The notes beneath the pieces are model-generated. The model worked only from the letters and a program-made list of their open reading frames with translations, did no database searches and was not told the origin of the DNA. From positions 1 to 15,872 of the forward strand of contig DSBX01000020.1 of assembly GCA_011049385.1 (NCBI GenBank): a stretch of 15,872 nucleotides of DNA, in the 5' to 3' direction. This document shows, piece by piece, positions 6,040 to 13,384 of this stretch. Source of the stretch: Caldifarciminota bacterium (GTDB lineage: Bacteria; Hydrothermota; Tepidihabitantia; Tepidihabitantales; Tepidihabitantaceae). The position numbers and the translations under genes were made by a program. The first letter of the stretch is position 1; every line of letters begins with the position of its first letter.

Positions 6040-6855
6040 ATGGGCAACATCTTCCAGCCGATTTCGGCCGAAATCATCAAGACCATTGATGAGACTCCGA
6101 ACATCCGGACTTTCGTGCTCAGGCCGGAGCAGGAGGTGCCGTTCCTGGCCGGGCAGTTCATCGAGCTGACCATGCCCGGGTACGGCGAGGCCCCGTTCAC
6201 GCCTAGCTCGTCCCATTTCAAGCGCGACATCATCGAGATGACGATCATGAAGGTCGGCCGGGCGACGGGCGCGCTGTTCGACTTCAAGGTCGGGGACACG
6301 GTCGGTATCCGCGGGCCGTACGGTGCGCGCTACCCGCTCGAGAAGTTCGAGGGGCGCGATATCTACATCGTCGGCGGCGGCGTCGGGCTGGCGCCGTTGC
6401 GGGCGCTGTTCTTGGCCCTGACCCACGAGATTGACAAGTACGGCCGGATCTTCCTGCGCTACGGGGCCCGGACCCCGGACGACATCGTCTACAAGTACCT
6501 CATCCCGGAATGGGAGAAGATGAAGAAGGTGGACATTGACCTGTCGGTTGACGTCCGGGACGAGCGCTGGATGAAGAAGGTCGGGGTCGTGACCTGCCTG
6601 ATGGACGAGATTCCCTGTGACGAGGCGAAGAGCATCGCGGTGGTCTGCGGGCCGCCGATAATGATGAAGTTCGTGACGATGAAACTGCTCGAGGCCGGGT
6701 TCAAGGGCGAGCACATCTATCTTTCGATGGAAACGAACATGTCGTGCGGGCTCGGGCACTGCGGCCACTGCAAGCTCGGCCCGTATTTCACCTGCAAGGA
6801 CGGCCCGGTGCTGACCTGGGACCAGGTCAAGGATATCCCGGACCCGTTTGTTTAG
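6040..6855 (+). CDS. hydG: HydG-like FAD/NAD(P)-binding oxidoreductase with [2Fe-2S] cluster (sulfhydrogenase gamma/AsrB type)
   Basis: This 271-aa ferredoxin-reductase-fold subunit should exchange electrons between NAD(P)(H) and Fe-S partners through FAD. FAD-binding beta-barrel: residues ~1-100, with APFTPSSS (51-58) in the usual RPxS position, as in sulfhydrogenase gamma and AsrB. Nucleotide domain: VGGGVGLAPLRAL (111-123) and CGPPIMM (203-209). C-terminal [2Fe-2S] ligands: C236-x4-C241-x2-C244-x7-C252, the dihydroorotate-dehydrogenase electron-transfer-subunit pattern. Length is normal. The stop of hydB is two bases upstream; a weak GAGG lies in that gene's end. Being placed between HydB and an FDH-like protein, ahead of membrane hydrogenase genes, makes it the likely NAD(P)H port of the complex (inference). 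NADH or NADPH preference cannot be told by eye. Confidence 0.9.
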   Translation: MGNIFQPISAEIIKTIDETPNIRTFVLRPEQEVPFLAGQFIELTMPGYGEAPFTPSSSHFKRDIIEMTIMKVGRATGALFDFKVGDTVGIRGPYGARYPLEKFEGRDIYIVGGGVGLAPLRALFLALTHEIDKYGRIFLRYGARTPDDIVYKYLIPEWEKMKKVDIDLSVDVRDERWMKKVGVVTCLMDEIPCDEAKSIAVVCGPPIMMKFVTMKLLEAGFKGEHIYLSMETNMSCGLGHCGHCKLGPYFTCKDGPVLTWDQVKDIPDPFV

Positions 6856-6858
6856 GCG

Positions 6859-8514
6859 ATGGAACTGAAGAAGACGACCTGCCCGTTCTGTCTCAATGGC
6901 TGTACCTCGGCGGTCGTGTTCGATGGGTATCAGTACCGGATGGAGTACCCGGCGGAGGGCGCGGTCAACAAGGGCCGGCTCTGTGCCCGGGGCAACTCGG
7001 CGAGCATCGTCGTTGACCATCCCAAGCGGCTGGCCTATCCTCTGCTTGACGGTCGGCCGATTGCCTGGAGCGAGGCCGAAAACCTGGTCCGGGCGTGGCG
7101 GGCCGCGGTCGAGCCCGGTCAGATAGCGCTGGTCTACAGCCGGGGCCGGGGTACGGACGAGGCCCGGCGCCTGTGCGGCCTGGCCGCCGAACTGGGCACG
7201 ACACACATCGCCTGCGGCCACATCGAGCCGGAGAACGCCTTCAATGCCCGGCTCGAAGGCACGAAGGACGCCGCGCTGACCGATGTCGAGGGAGCACAGG
7301 CGATGCTGCTGGTCGGCGACGTGTTCAACACCTCGCCGGTCGCGGTCGGCCGGATGCTCGACGCGCGCTACGCGGACCGCAAGAATCGGCTGGTGGTGGT
7401 GGACTCGATTCGCACCCGTCAGAGCGGTTTCGCCCACGTTTTCATCCAGACCCGGCCCGGGACCGAACCGCTGGCGCTGGTCGCGCTCGCCGGCCTGCTC
7501 GAAGAGAAGCTCAAGGTTGACGTTGACGTCCTGGCCGAGGCGGCGGGTGTGACCCGCGGGCAACTGGCCGCGGCGGCCGCGGTGCTGGGCGCGGGCGCGC
7601 CCGGTTTCGTCGGCGCGGCGGCCCACAGCGGCCGGGTGCGTCATCCTATGCTTTACAGTCTTGCCGCGCAACTGGTCGCGTTGAAGGCGAAGATGCCGTT
7701 CGTCGGTTTCCGGGAAACCGCCCTGCCCGAGGCGGGCGAGAGTTTCGCGGACTTGCGCAAGGCGCTGGTCGCGGGCGAAGTACGGCTGTTGTTCTGGACC
7801 GGCGGGCTCTATCCCTACAGCTACGCGGAGCTGTTCCCGGAGGCGGCGAAGGCCGAGTACCGGGTCGCGACTTCGATATTCGTGCCCGACCCGTCCGTGC
7901 CCGGGCTGGTCCTGCCGGTTATCGCCGAACTCGAGAAGGCGGCCACAGCCACGACTTACTGGGGTCCGGCGACCCGCGAACCGGTGGCGACGCCGCTGAG
8001 CGGGGCGCGGGACTTCGGCTCGGTACTGGAGCTCTTCGGCCGGGCCGAGGAGAAGGAATTGCCGGTCCCGGCTGTACACAAGGCCGGGACGGTCGTCGAG
8101 ATGGCGAAGAAGGCGGGGGGCCTCGCCGCGCCGCCAGGAGATGGTTTTCTGCTGGTGGGTGAGAAGAAGGCGGTCGGCCTGCGCGGGTTCTACGACGCCG
8201 AGGAGCGGGTGTCGGTCAGCCCGGCCGATGCGGCACGGCTCGAACTTGACGCGGATTCCGTTGTCCGCGTTACCAGCCCGACCGCGACCCGCAAGTTCGC
8301 GGTGACGGTGACGGAGCAGGTTCCGGACGGGGTAGTGCTGGTCGGCATCAACGTCCACGAGAACCGAGTGCTGTTCCCGCTGGTGACGGACGAGGTGGCG
8401 GGAGCCGTGACCGTCGCGCCGGTGAGCGTCACGGTCGAGAAGCTGACGGAAGCGGTCCAGCCGCCGGCCGAGCACGTGCCCGACCGGCGGGGCGCGGCCT
8501 ACCCGGTGAATTAG
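6859..8514 (+). CDS. Formate dehydrogenase/NuoG-like molybdopterin oxidoreductase-family protein, apparently without catalytic Cys/Sec
   Basis: This 551-aa protein has the N-terminal 4Fe-4S motif of FDH and NuoG: C8-x2-C11-x3-C15 and C42 (GRLCARGNS). HPKRLAYPL and an SEAE helix follow. A molybdopterin-domain core has DVEGAQAMLLVGDVFNTSPVA and VVVDSIRTRQSG...IQTRPGTEPLALVALAGLL. A C-terminal dinucleotide-binding-like beta domain (~425-540) comes last. In active formate dehydrogenases a Cys or SeCys followed by His-Gly-Pro comes shortly after a GTNN...C segment. Here the equivalent GTTHIACGHIEPENAF (C119) has Glu/Pro where that residue should be, and no CHGP exists anywhere. The protein is also shorter than typical ~650-750-aa FDHs. 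I infer an electron-relay or structural role, as in NuoG, rather than formate oxidation. Whether it binds a molybdenum or tungsten cofactor is unknown. It lies three bases after hydG. Confidence 0.82.
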   Translation: MELKKTTCPFCLNGCTSAVVFDGYQYRMEYPAEGAVNKGRLCARGNSASIVVDHPKRLAYPLLDGRPIAWSEAENLVRAWRAAVEPGQIALVYSRGRGTDEARRLCGLAAELGTTHIACGHIEPENAFNARLEGTKDAALTDVEGAQAMLLVGDVFNTSPVAVGRMLDARYADRKNRLVVVDSIRTRQSGFAHVFIQTRPGTEPLALVALAGLLEEKLKVDVDVLAEAAGVTRGQLAAAAAVLGAGAPGFVGAAAHSGRVRHPMLYSLAAQLVALKAKMPFVGFRETALPEAGESFADLRKALVAGEVRLLFWTGGLYPYSYAELFPEAAKAEYRVATSIFVPDPSVPGLVLPVIAELEKAATATTYWGPATREPVATPLSGARDFGSVLELFGRAEEKELPVPAVHKAGTVVEMAKKAGGLAAPPGDGFLLVGEKKAVGLRGFYDAEERVSVSPADAARLELDADSVVRVTSPTATRKFAVTVTEQVPDGVVLVGINVHENRVLFPLVTDEVAGAVTVAPVSVTVEKLTEAVQPPAEHVPDRRGAAYPVN

Positions 8515-8515
8515 C

Positions 8516-8983
8516 ATGGCGAAACGACTGGTCCTGAGAATTGACTACTGCGTCGGTTGCCGGTCCTGCGAGGCGGCCTGCCGGAGCCGGTTCAAGAGCG
8601 AGGCGCGCGTGCGCTACGCCGAAGTGACCGCTCAGGCTTACTTCCCGCTTTCCTGCCGGCACTGCGCCGAGCCGTTGTGTGTGGCGGCCTGTCCGTTCGA
8701 CGTTATCCGCAAGGACCCGGAGACCGGCGTGGTTTCCCGTTCGAGCTTCCACTGCGTCGGTTGCCGCTCCTGCGTGCTCGCCTGCCCGTTCGGGGTGATG
8801 GATACCTATCTCCTGCGCAGTACCTCCCAGAAGTGCAGTCTCTGTCAGGACCGCGAGGCAGGGCCGCGCTGCGCGACGACCTGCCCGACCGGTGCGCTCC
8901 AGTATGTCGAGGAGAGCGAACTGGCCGAGAAGAAGACCGGGGTCGGTATTGTGGCGCGCTCGCCGCACTGGAGGCGGCCGTGA
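8516..8983 (+). CDS. HycB/FdhB-like ferredoxin with four [4Fe-4S] clusters
   Basis: This 155-aa protein has sixteen cysteines in four cluster motifs: C12-x2-C15-x2-C18-x3-C22; C47-x2-C50-x4-C55-x3-C59-P; C80-x2-C83-x2-C86-x3-C90-P; and C107-x2-C110-x8-C119-x3-C123-P. This is the layout of HycB/HydN/FdhB polyferredoxins, which wire a molybdopterin subunit to a membrane hydrogenase in formate hydrogenlyases. By position it should link the FDH-like protein to the hydrogenase small subunit. There is no signal peptide or membrane anchor, so it is on the cytoplasmic face. The start ATG lies one base after the upstream stop. Its own TGA overlaps the next gene's GTG. Confidence 0.93.
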   Translation: MAKRLVLRIDYCVGCRSCEAACRSRFKSEARVRYAEVTAQAYFPLSCRHCAEPLCVAACPFDVIRKDPETGVVSRSSFHCVGCRSCVLACPFGVMDTYLLRSTSQKCSLCQDREAGPRCATTCPTGALQYVEESELAEKKTGVGIVARSPHWRRP

Positions 8984-9903
8984 TCGGCTGGACCGGTTGG
9001 CGGCTGGCTTTCAGCCTGCTCATCTTCCCCGGTTTCCTGTTCACGGTGCTGGTCGGGTTCGTGTTGAGCTGGGTGGACCGGCTGGTGACCGCCCGGGTCC
9101 AGTTCCGCAAGGGGCCGCCGTTCATCCAGCCCTTCGCCGATTTCTTCAAGCTGATGCTGAAGCAGACAATCGTGCCCGAGGGCGCGAGTGCGCTTGTCTT
9201 CCTGTTCGCGCCGATGCTGGGCGTCATCGCGATGACGGTGGCGACGGTGATACTCTGGAACGCCAGCTTCGGCGGGAGCGGCTTCGTCGGCGACGTGCTG
9301 GTGCTGGTCTACCTGTTCGCCCTGCCGCCGCTCGGACTCATCATTGGCGCTTCGGCGAGCCGCAACCCGCTGGCCGCGGTCGGTGCCTCGCGGGAGATGA
9401 CGCTTTACTTCGGATACGAGTTCCCGTTCCTGCTCGCCCTGCTGGTGCCGATAATCAAGTCGGGCGGTCAGGTCCAGCTTGAGGCACTGGTGGCGGCCCA
9501 GGCCGGGGCGCCTTTCCTCGGTTCGGTTTCCGGCGTCATCGCGGCGATCATCGTCCTGCTCGTCACCCAGGCCAAGCTCGGGCTGGTGCCGTTCGACACC
9601 GCCGAGGCGGAGCAGGAGATAATGACCGGCGTCTACACCGAGTATTCGGGTGTCGCGCTGGCGATGTTCAAGCTGACCCGGGCGATGATGATGGTGGTGA
9701 TGCCGCTGTTCCTCGTCACCGTGCTCTGGGGCGGTTTCGCGAGCTGGTGGGCGATACTGAAGTTCCTCGCCATCATCGTGCTGGTCGTGCTGATAAGGAA
9801 TACCAACCCGAGACTGCGCGTGGACCAGGCGCTCCGGTTCTTCTGGTTCGGGCTCGGCGGGCTGGGCATCGTCGCGGTGATACTGGCTTTGGCGGGAATC
9901 TAG
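8980..9903 (+). CDS. NuoH/HyfC/EchB/MbhM-like membrane subunit of group-4 [NiFe] hydrogenase
   Basis: This 307-aa membrane protein has about eight predicted helices. It anchors the hydrogenase module and forms the first part of the ion path next to the cluster chain. It has the NuoH hallmarks WVDRLVTARVQFRKGPP followed by IQPFADFFKLMLKQ (charged loop after helix 1), a SREMTLYFGYEFPFL segment, and VPFDTAEAEQEIMTGVYTEYSG, the conserved acidic loop that faces the hydrophilic arm. The frame is open upstream to 8557, but that part overlaps the ferredoxin gene. The GTG at 8980 gives the expected N-terminus (IGWTGWRLAFSLL) and makes a four-base GTGA overlap with the ferredoxin stop, implying coupled translation. 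Confidence 0.93.
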   Translation: MIGWTGWRLAFSLLIFPGFLFTVLVGFVLSWVDRLVTARVQFRKGPPFIQPFADFFKLMLKQTIVPEGASALVFLFAPMLGVIAMTVATVILWNASFGGSGFVGDVLVLVYLFALPPLGLIIGASASRNPLAAVGASREMTLYFGYEFPFLLALLVPIIKSGGQVQLEALVAAQAGAPFLGSVSGVIAAIIVLLVTQAKLGLVPFDTAEAEQEIMTGVYTEYSGVALAMFKLTRAMMMVVMPLFLVTVLWGGFASWWAILKFLAIIVLVVLIRNTNPRLRVDQALRFFWFGLGGLGIVAVILALAGI

Positions 9904-9907
9904 GATT

Positions 9908-10324
9908 ATGAGCAAGCTTGGACTCTGGGGCCTGAAGAAGTCGCCGTGGGTGTATCACCTGGCGGCAGCGCCCTGCAATAACTGCGATATCGAAATCCTG
10001 GAGTTGCTGACCCCGCGGTTCGACGTCGAGCGTTTCGGGGTCGTGCTGGTCGGTTCGCCCCGGCATGCCGATGCGTTGCTGGTTACCGGCGTCATCAACC
10101 GCAAGAGTCTGCCGCGCGTGCTCGAGGTGTACGAGCAGGCGGCGAAGCCCTGCCTCGTCATCTGCATCGGGACCTGCACCGGCGACAAGCATATCTTCCG
10201 GAACTCCTACAACGCGGTCGGTCCCTACGACAAGCACCTGCCGGTTCACGCCTTCATCCCGGGCTGTCCGCCCCGGCCCGAGGCGATGCTGTTGGGCGTG
10301 GTGAAAGCGTTGGGCAAGCTATGA
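9908..10324 (+). CDS. Group-4 [NiFe] hydrogenase small subunit (NuoB/EchC/MbhJ-like)
   Basis: This 138-aa protein carries the single proximal [4Fe-4S] cluster that hands electrons to the [NiFe] site. Ligand candidates are C23 and C26 (APCNNCDIE), C90 (GTCTGDKHIF) and C120 (PGCPPRPEAML), which is the standard NuoB/EchC set. C82 and C86 are additional. Like other group-4 enzymes it lacks the Tat signal and extra clusters of uptake-hydrogenase small subunits. Its TGA overlaps the ATG of the NuoC-like gene (ATGA at 10321-10324). It follows the NuoH-like gene by four bases; a weak TAGGAT precedes the start. Confidence 0.94.
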   Translation: MSKLGLWGLKKSPWVYHLAAAPCNNCDIEILELLTPRFDVERFGVVLVGSPRHADALLVTGVINRKSLPRVLEVYEQAAKPCLVICIGTCTGDKHIFRNSYNAVGPYDKHLPVHAFIPGCPPRPEAMLLGVVKALGKL

Positions 10325-10776
10325 GAGAAGCCGAAGCGAAACTGCGCGAGCGGTTCCCGGACGCCGGGTACTACCGGCACAACGAGAACCGGCTCTACAT
10401 CACGGTGCCCCGCGAGCGGGTGACCGAGGCCTGCCGGTTCCTGCACCTGGAGCGGGCGATGCGGCTGGCAATCTGCACCGGCATAGATACCCGGGCCGGG
10501 TACGAGATGCTGTACCATTTCTCGGACGATGCCAACGGCGGACTCTACACGCTCAAGGTCATCGCGCCCAAGGACGACCCGCGCATCGAGTCCCAGGCGA
10601 GCTGGTTTCCTTCCACCGACTGGATCGAGCGCGAGATGACCGAACTGATGGGTATCGAGTTCCCGGGCCACCCGGATATGCGGCCCTTACTGACCTCGGA
10701 TACCGACTGGGACCCGGAGGAGAAGCCCCTGCGGCGCGACTACCAACGGAGAGGGGACAAGCATGAGCGCGGCTAA
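10321..10776 (+). CDS. NuoC/EchD/MbhK-like hydrogenase subunit
   Basis: This 151-aa soluble subunit corresponds to the 30-kDa NuoC family, which packs against the large and small subunits. Signature features are the central YHFSDDANGGLYTLKVIAPKD, the segment IESQASWFPSTDWIEREMTELMGIEFPGHPDMRPLL (the family's W..A.W.ERE..dm.Gi.F.GHPdlrrl pattern), and the closing EKPLRRDY. It has no cofactor motif. The start is fixed by the ATGA overlap with the small-subunit gene, and the end runs 14 bases into the large-subunit gene, where that gene's ribosome binding site is embedded. Confidence 0.93.
   Translation: MREAEAKLRERFPDAGYYRHNENRLYITVPRERVTEACRFLHLERAMRLAICTGIDTRAGYEMLYHFSDDANGGLYTLKVIAPKDDPRIESQASWFPSTDWIEREMTELMGIEFPGHPDMRPLLTSDTDWDPEEKPLRRDYQRRGDKHERG
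10748..10757 (+). promoter_or_regulatory. Shine-Dalgarno site of the hydrogenase large-subunit gene
   Basis: GGAGAGGGGA ends five bases before the ATG at 10763, inside the NuoC-like coding region. It fixes the large-subunit start despite the 14-base gene overlap. It also shows that this organism uses Shine-Dalgarno initiation inside operons, unlike at the unit-heading genes. Confidence 0.7.
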
Positions 10777-11959
10777 CGATAAGCAGCGGCGCATCGTCCC
10801 GATCGGGCCGTACCACCCGCTCCAGGAAGAGCCGGAGTTCTTCAAGCTGGTGGTTGAGGGCGAGAAGGTGGTTGACATCGAGATTCACCTCGGCTACAAC
10901 CATCGCGGCCACGAGTTCATCTCGCCGGAACTGACCTACGACCAGGTGCCGTTCCTGGTCGAGCGCATCTGCGGCATCTGCTCCAACTCCCACCCGCTGG
11001 CGGCGGTGATGGCGGTGGAGGACATCTGCAACCTCGAGATACCGGAACGGGCGAAGTACCTGCGGGTCATCGTCCACGAGCTGGAGCGGATTCACTCCCA
11101 CCTGCTCTGGGTCGGCCTGGCCGGGCATTTCATCGGCTACAACACGGTCTGGATGTGGGCGTGGAAGTACCGCGACGCGGTGCTCGACGTCTTCGAGATG
11201 CTGGTCGGCAACCGCAACCATTACGCGATGAACAAACCGGGTGGAGTTCGCCACGACCTGAAGCCGGAGATGGTCGGACCGATCGAGGCGGCGATGGCCG
11301 AGGTCGAGAAGAAGACCTGGCTGTTGACCAAGGCGGTGCTGGACGACCCGGTAATCCACGCGCGGCTTGAGGGTGTCGGCATCCTGACCCATGAGCAGTC
11401 GCTGGCGTACTCCTGTCTCGGGCCGACGTCGCGGGCGTCCGGCGTACCCGGCGATGTCCGGAAGGACGAACCGCACGCCGCTTATCCGTACCTGGACTGG
11501 AACGTCATTACCTTCCCGGAAGGCGACGTGTTCGCCAAGGCCAAGGTCCGCCTGCTTGAGATCATCGAATCGGTGAAGATGGTACGGCAGTGCCTGAAGC
11601 AGATACCGGACGGGCCGATTGAGGCGCGCGTCGAGGAAGTGCCGCCGGGTGAGGGTTGCGGTCGGACCGAAGCCCCGCGCGGCGAGGTTTTCCACTACAT
11701 GCGCTCGGACGGCACCAACCGGCCGCTCCGGCACAAGGTGCGGGCGCCGAGCTATATGAACATCGCCTCGAACAAGGTCGCCTGCGTCGGCGGCACGATT
11801 GCCGACGCGGCCATCACGCTGGCCGCGGTTGACCCGTGCTACTGCTGTACCGAGCGGATGGCGGCCTTCGAGAACGGACAGCAGCGCTACTCCTGGAACG
11901 AACTTCTGCGCCTTTCCTGGGAGAAGACCGAAAGCATCCGGCGGGGGATGAAGAAATGA
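10763..11959 (+). CDS. Group-4 membrane-bound [NiFe] hydrogenase large (catalytic) subunit
   Basis: This 398-aa protein carries the [NiFe](CN)2CO active site for H2 production or oxidation on the cytoplasmic side of the membrane. Motif L1 is ERICGICSNSHPLA with C70, C73 and H77. Motif L2 is DPCYCCTERM with C359 and C362. All four Ni-binding cysteines are therefore present, unlike NuoD or the hydrogenase-related Ehr complexes. GYNHRGHE (44-51) supplies the conserved acidic residue E51 near the active site. L2 normally reads DPCxSCTxR in HycE/Mbh-type enzymes; here the residue before the second ligand is Cys (C361). About 33 residues follow L2. The exact subgroup (4b, 4d or another) cannot be assigned by eye. 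No hyp maturation genes or endopeptidase are in the window. Its TGA overlaps the next gene (ATGA at 11956). Confidence 0.96.
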   Translation: MSAANDKQRRIVPIGPYHPLQEEPEFFKLVVEGEKVVDIEIHLGYNHRGHEFISPELTYDQVPFLVERICGICSNSHPLAAVMAVEDICNLEIPERAKYLRVIVHELERIHSHLLWVGLAGHFIGYNTVWMWAWKYRDAVLDVFEMLVGNRNHYAMNKPGGVRHDLKPEMVGPIEAAMAEVEKKTWLLTKAVLDDPVIHARLEGVGILTHEQSLAYSCLGPTSRASGVPGDVRKDEPHAAYPYLDWNVITFPEGDVFAKAKVRLLEIIESVKMVRQCLKQIPDGPIEARVEEVPPGEGCGRTEAPRGEVFHYMRSDGTNRPLRHKVRAPSYMNIASNKVACVGGTIADAAITLAAVDPCYCCTERMAAFENGQQRYSWNELLRLSWEKTESIRRGMKK

Positions 11960-13377
11960 GCGGCCTGCTCGGCGCGGCGATACTGGTGCCGTTCGTGACC
12001 GGGTTCCTCCTGCTGGTCCTGCGCCGCCTGCCGCGCGGCCTGCGCAACGCGGTCTCGGTGCTGGCCAGCGCGGCGACGCTGGCGCTGGTGGTGATGCTCT
12101 GGTCCCGGGCCGGCACCGGCAGCCACGGGCTGTGGCTGATGGGTATCCTGCGGGTCCTGCCCTCGCCGCTGATGGTCGTGGACGGTATCGGGCTACTGCT
12201 GGCCACGGTCTTCGCCTTCGTCTGGTTGCTGGTGACGCTCTACTCGACCGGCTACCTCAAGGGCTACGACTACCAGGACGACTACTTCGGTTTCCTTCTG
12301 ATGATGCTGGGCGCGATGGTCGGGCTCTGTTTCGCCCGGAACATGCTGATGATCTACCTGTTCTGGGAACTGGCCGGCATCGCGACCTGGCGGTTGGTGG
12401 CCTTCTATCGCTCCGACCGTGAGGTCGCCGCGGCGCGCAAGACCCTGCTCATCACCTTCGCCGGCTCGGTGCTGATGCTGGTCGGGTTCGCGGTCGTGTT
12501 CGTCGAGCACCAGACTTTCAGCCCGGACCGGCTGAGCGGGCCGGGTATGAACCCCTGGGCGCTGTTCCTGATTCTTGCCGGCATCGTTACAAAGTCGGCG
12601 AGCGTACCGATGTACGTCTGGCTGCCGGACGCGCATACCTCGGCGCCGTCACCGATGAGCGCGGTGCTGTCCGGCATCGTCGCCAAGATCGGGCTCATCG
12701 CCTACATCCGGATCTTCATCCAGAGTCCGCTTGCTCCCCCCGAGTCGTGGCCGCTGATTGTCGGAGGTATTGGGGTGGCCGGTTCTCTGCTCGCGGCCGG
12801 CGGTGCGCTCTACGCCCGGGACTACAAGCGGGTGCTGGCCTATTCGACGGTGAGCCAGCTCGGCTACATCTTCATCGGCTTCGCTTTCGCCGCGACTTTC
12901 GGGCTCCATGCGGGCATCATCTACCTCGTCGCTCACTGCCTGGCCAAGGCCGGGCTGTTCCTGGCGATGGGCGTGGTCGAGAAGACCACCGGCCGGCGCG
13001 ACCTCACCGAGTTGGGCGGGCTGGCTCGGACGATGCCGGTGACCGCGGCCGCGACCGCGGTGATGATGCTCTCCATCATCGGACTGCCGCCGTTGCTCGG
13101 ATTCTGGGGCAAGTTCTACGTTATCCTGGCCGCGGTGCGCGGCGAGGCGCTGGTCATCGCGATTGCGGCGCTGGTTGCGGCGGTGATGACCGCGCTCTAT
13201 ATGGTCCGGCTCTATCGGATGTTCACCGGTGAACCGAGAGAAGGCGTTGCCGGACGCGAGGTCGGACTGCTGAGCTCGGTGGTCGCGGTTCTGGCGCTGG
13301 CGACCCTGGCGCTCGGGGTGGCCTATCCCTGGCTGAGCGGGTACTTAGACGCGGCGCTGGCCGCAACCGGGATGTGA
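11956..13377 (+). CDS. NuoL/M/N (Mrp antiporter)-like membrane subunit, pump residues intact
   Basis: This 473-aa protein has about 14 predicted membrane helices and is of the family shared by complex I, Mrp antiporters (MrpD) and MbhH. Residues expected for ion translocation are visible: Glu138 in FWELAGIATW (TM5), Lys213 in TKSASVPMYVWLPDAH (TM7), Lys244 in SGIVAKIGLIAY (TM8) and Lys386 in FWGKFYV (TM12). The LAYSTVSQLGYIFIG stretch is typical. The frame is open upstream to 11836, but that lies inside the large-subunit gene; the ATG at 11956 forms an ATGA overlap and gives the normal N-terminus (SGLLGAAILVPFVTG). It should be a competent proton or sodium channel of the complex. Confidence 0.93.
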   Translation: MSGLLGAAILVPFVTGFLLLVLRRLPRGLRNAVSVLASAATLALVVMLWSRAGTGSHGLWLMGILRVLPSPLMVVDGIGLLLATVFAFVWLLVTLYSTGYLKGYDYQDDYFGFLLMMLGAMVGLCFARNMLMIYLFWELAGIATWRLVAFYRSDREVAAARKTLLITFAGSVLMLVGFAVVFVEHQTFSPDRLSGPGMNPWALFLILAGIVTKSASVPMYVWLPDAHTSAPSPMSAVLSGIVAKIGLIAYIRIFIQSPLAPPESWPLIVGGIGVAGSLLAAGGALYARDYKRVLAYSTVSQLGYIFIGFAFAATFGLHAGIIYLVAHCLAKAGLFLAMGVVEKTTGRRDLTELGGLARTMPVTAAATAVMMLSIIGLPPLLGFWGKFYVILAAVRGEALVIAIAALVAAVMTALYMVRLYRMFTGEPREGVAGREVGLLSSVVAVLALATLALGVAYPWLSGYLDAALAATGM

Positions 13378-13384
13378 GGACAAG

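Noticed and set aside
5003..8514. Reading the locus as a formate hydrogenlyase
   Set aside because: The FDH-like subunit lacks a visible catalytic Cys/Sec and HydB/HydG are not parts of known formate hydrogenlyases. This is kept only as an alternative to test.
6034..8517. 827-aa open frame on the minus strand opposite hydG and the FDH-like gene
   Set aside because: It is Arg/His/Asp-rich without any domain, and lies entirely antisense to two genes with clear Fe-S and flavin motifs. Long antisense frames are expected in GC-rich coding DNA.
8557..8979. N-terminal extension of the NuoH-like frame into the ferredoxin gene
   Set aside because: The real start is the GTG at 8980, with a four-base overlap and the normal NuoH N-terminus; the extension is a shadow of the four-cluster ferredoxin.
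11836..11955. N-terminal extension of the first antiporter-like frame
   Set aside because: It lies inside the hydrogenase large-subunit gene; the ATG at 11956 with ATGA overlap fits the family start.
10763..11959. Assigning the large subunit to complex I (NuoD) or an Ehr-type non-hydrogenase complex
   Set aside because: Both Ni-binding CxxC motifs (C70/C73 and C359/C362) are present; NuoD and Ehr proteins have lost them.
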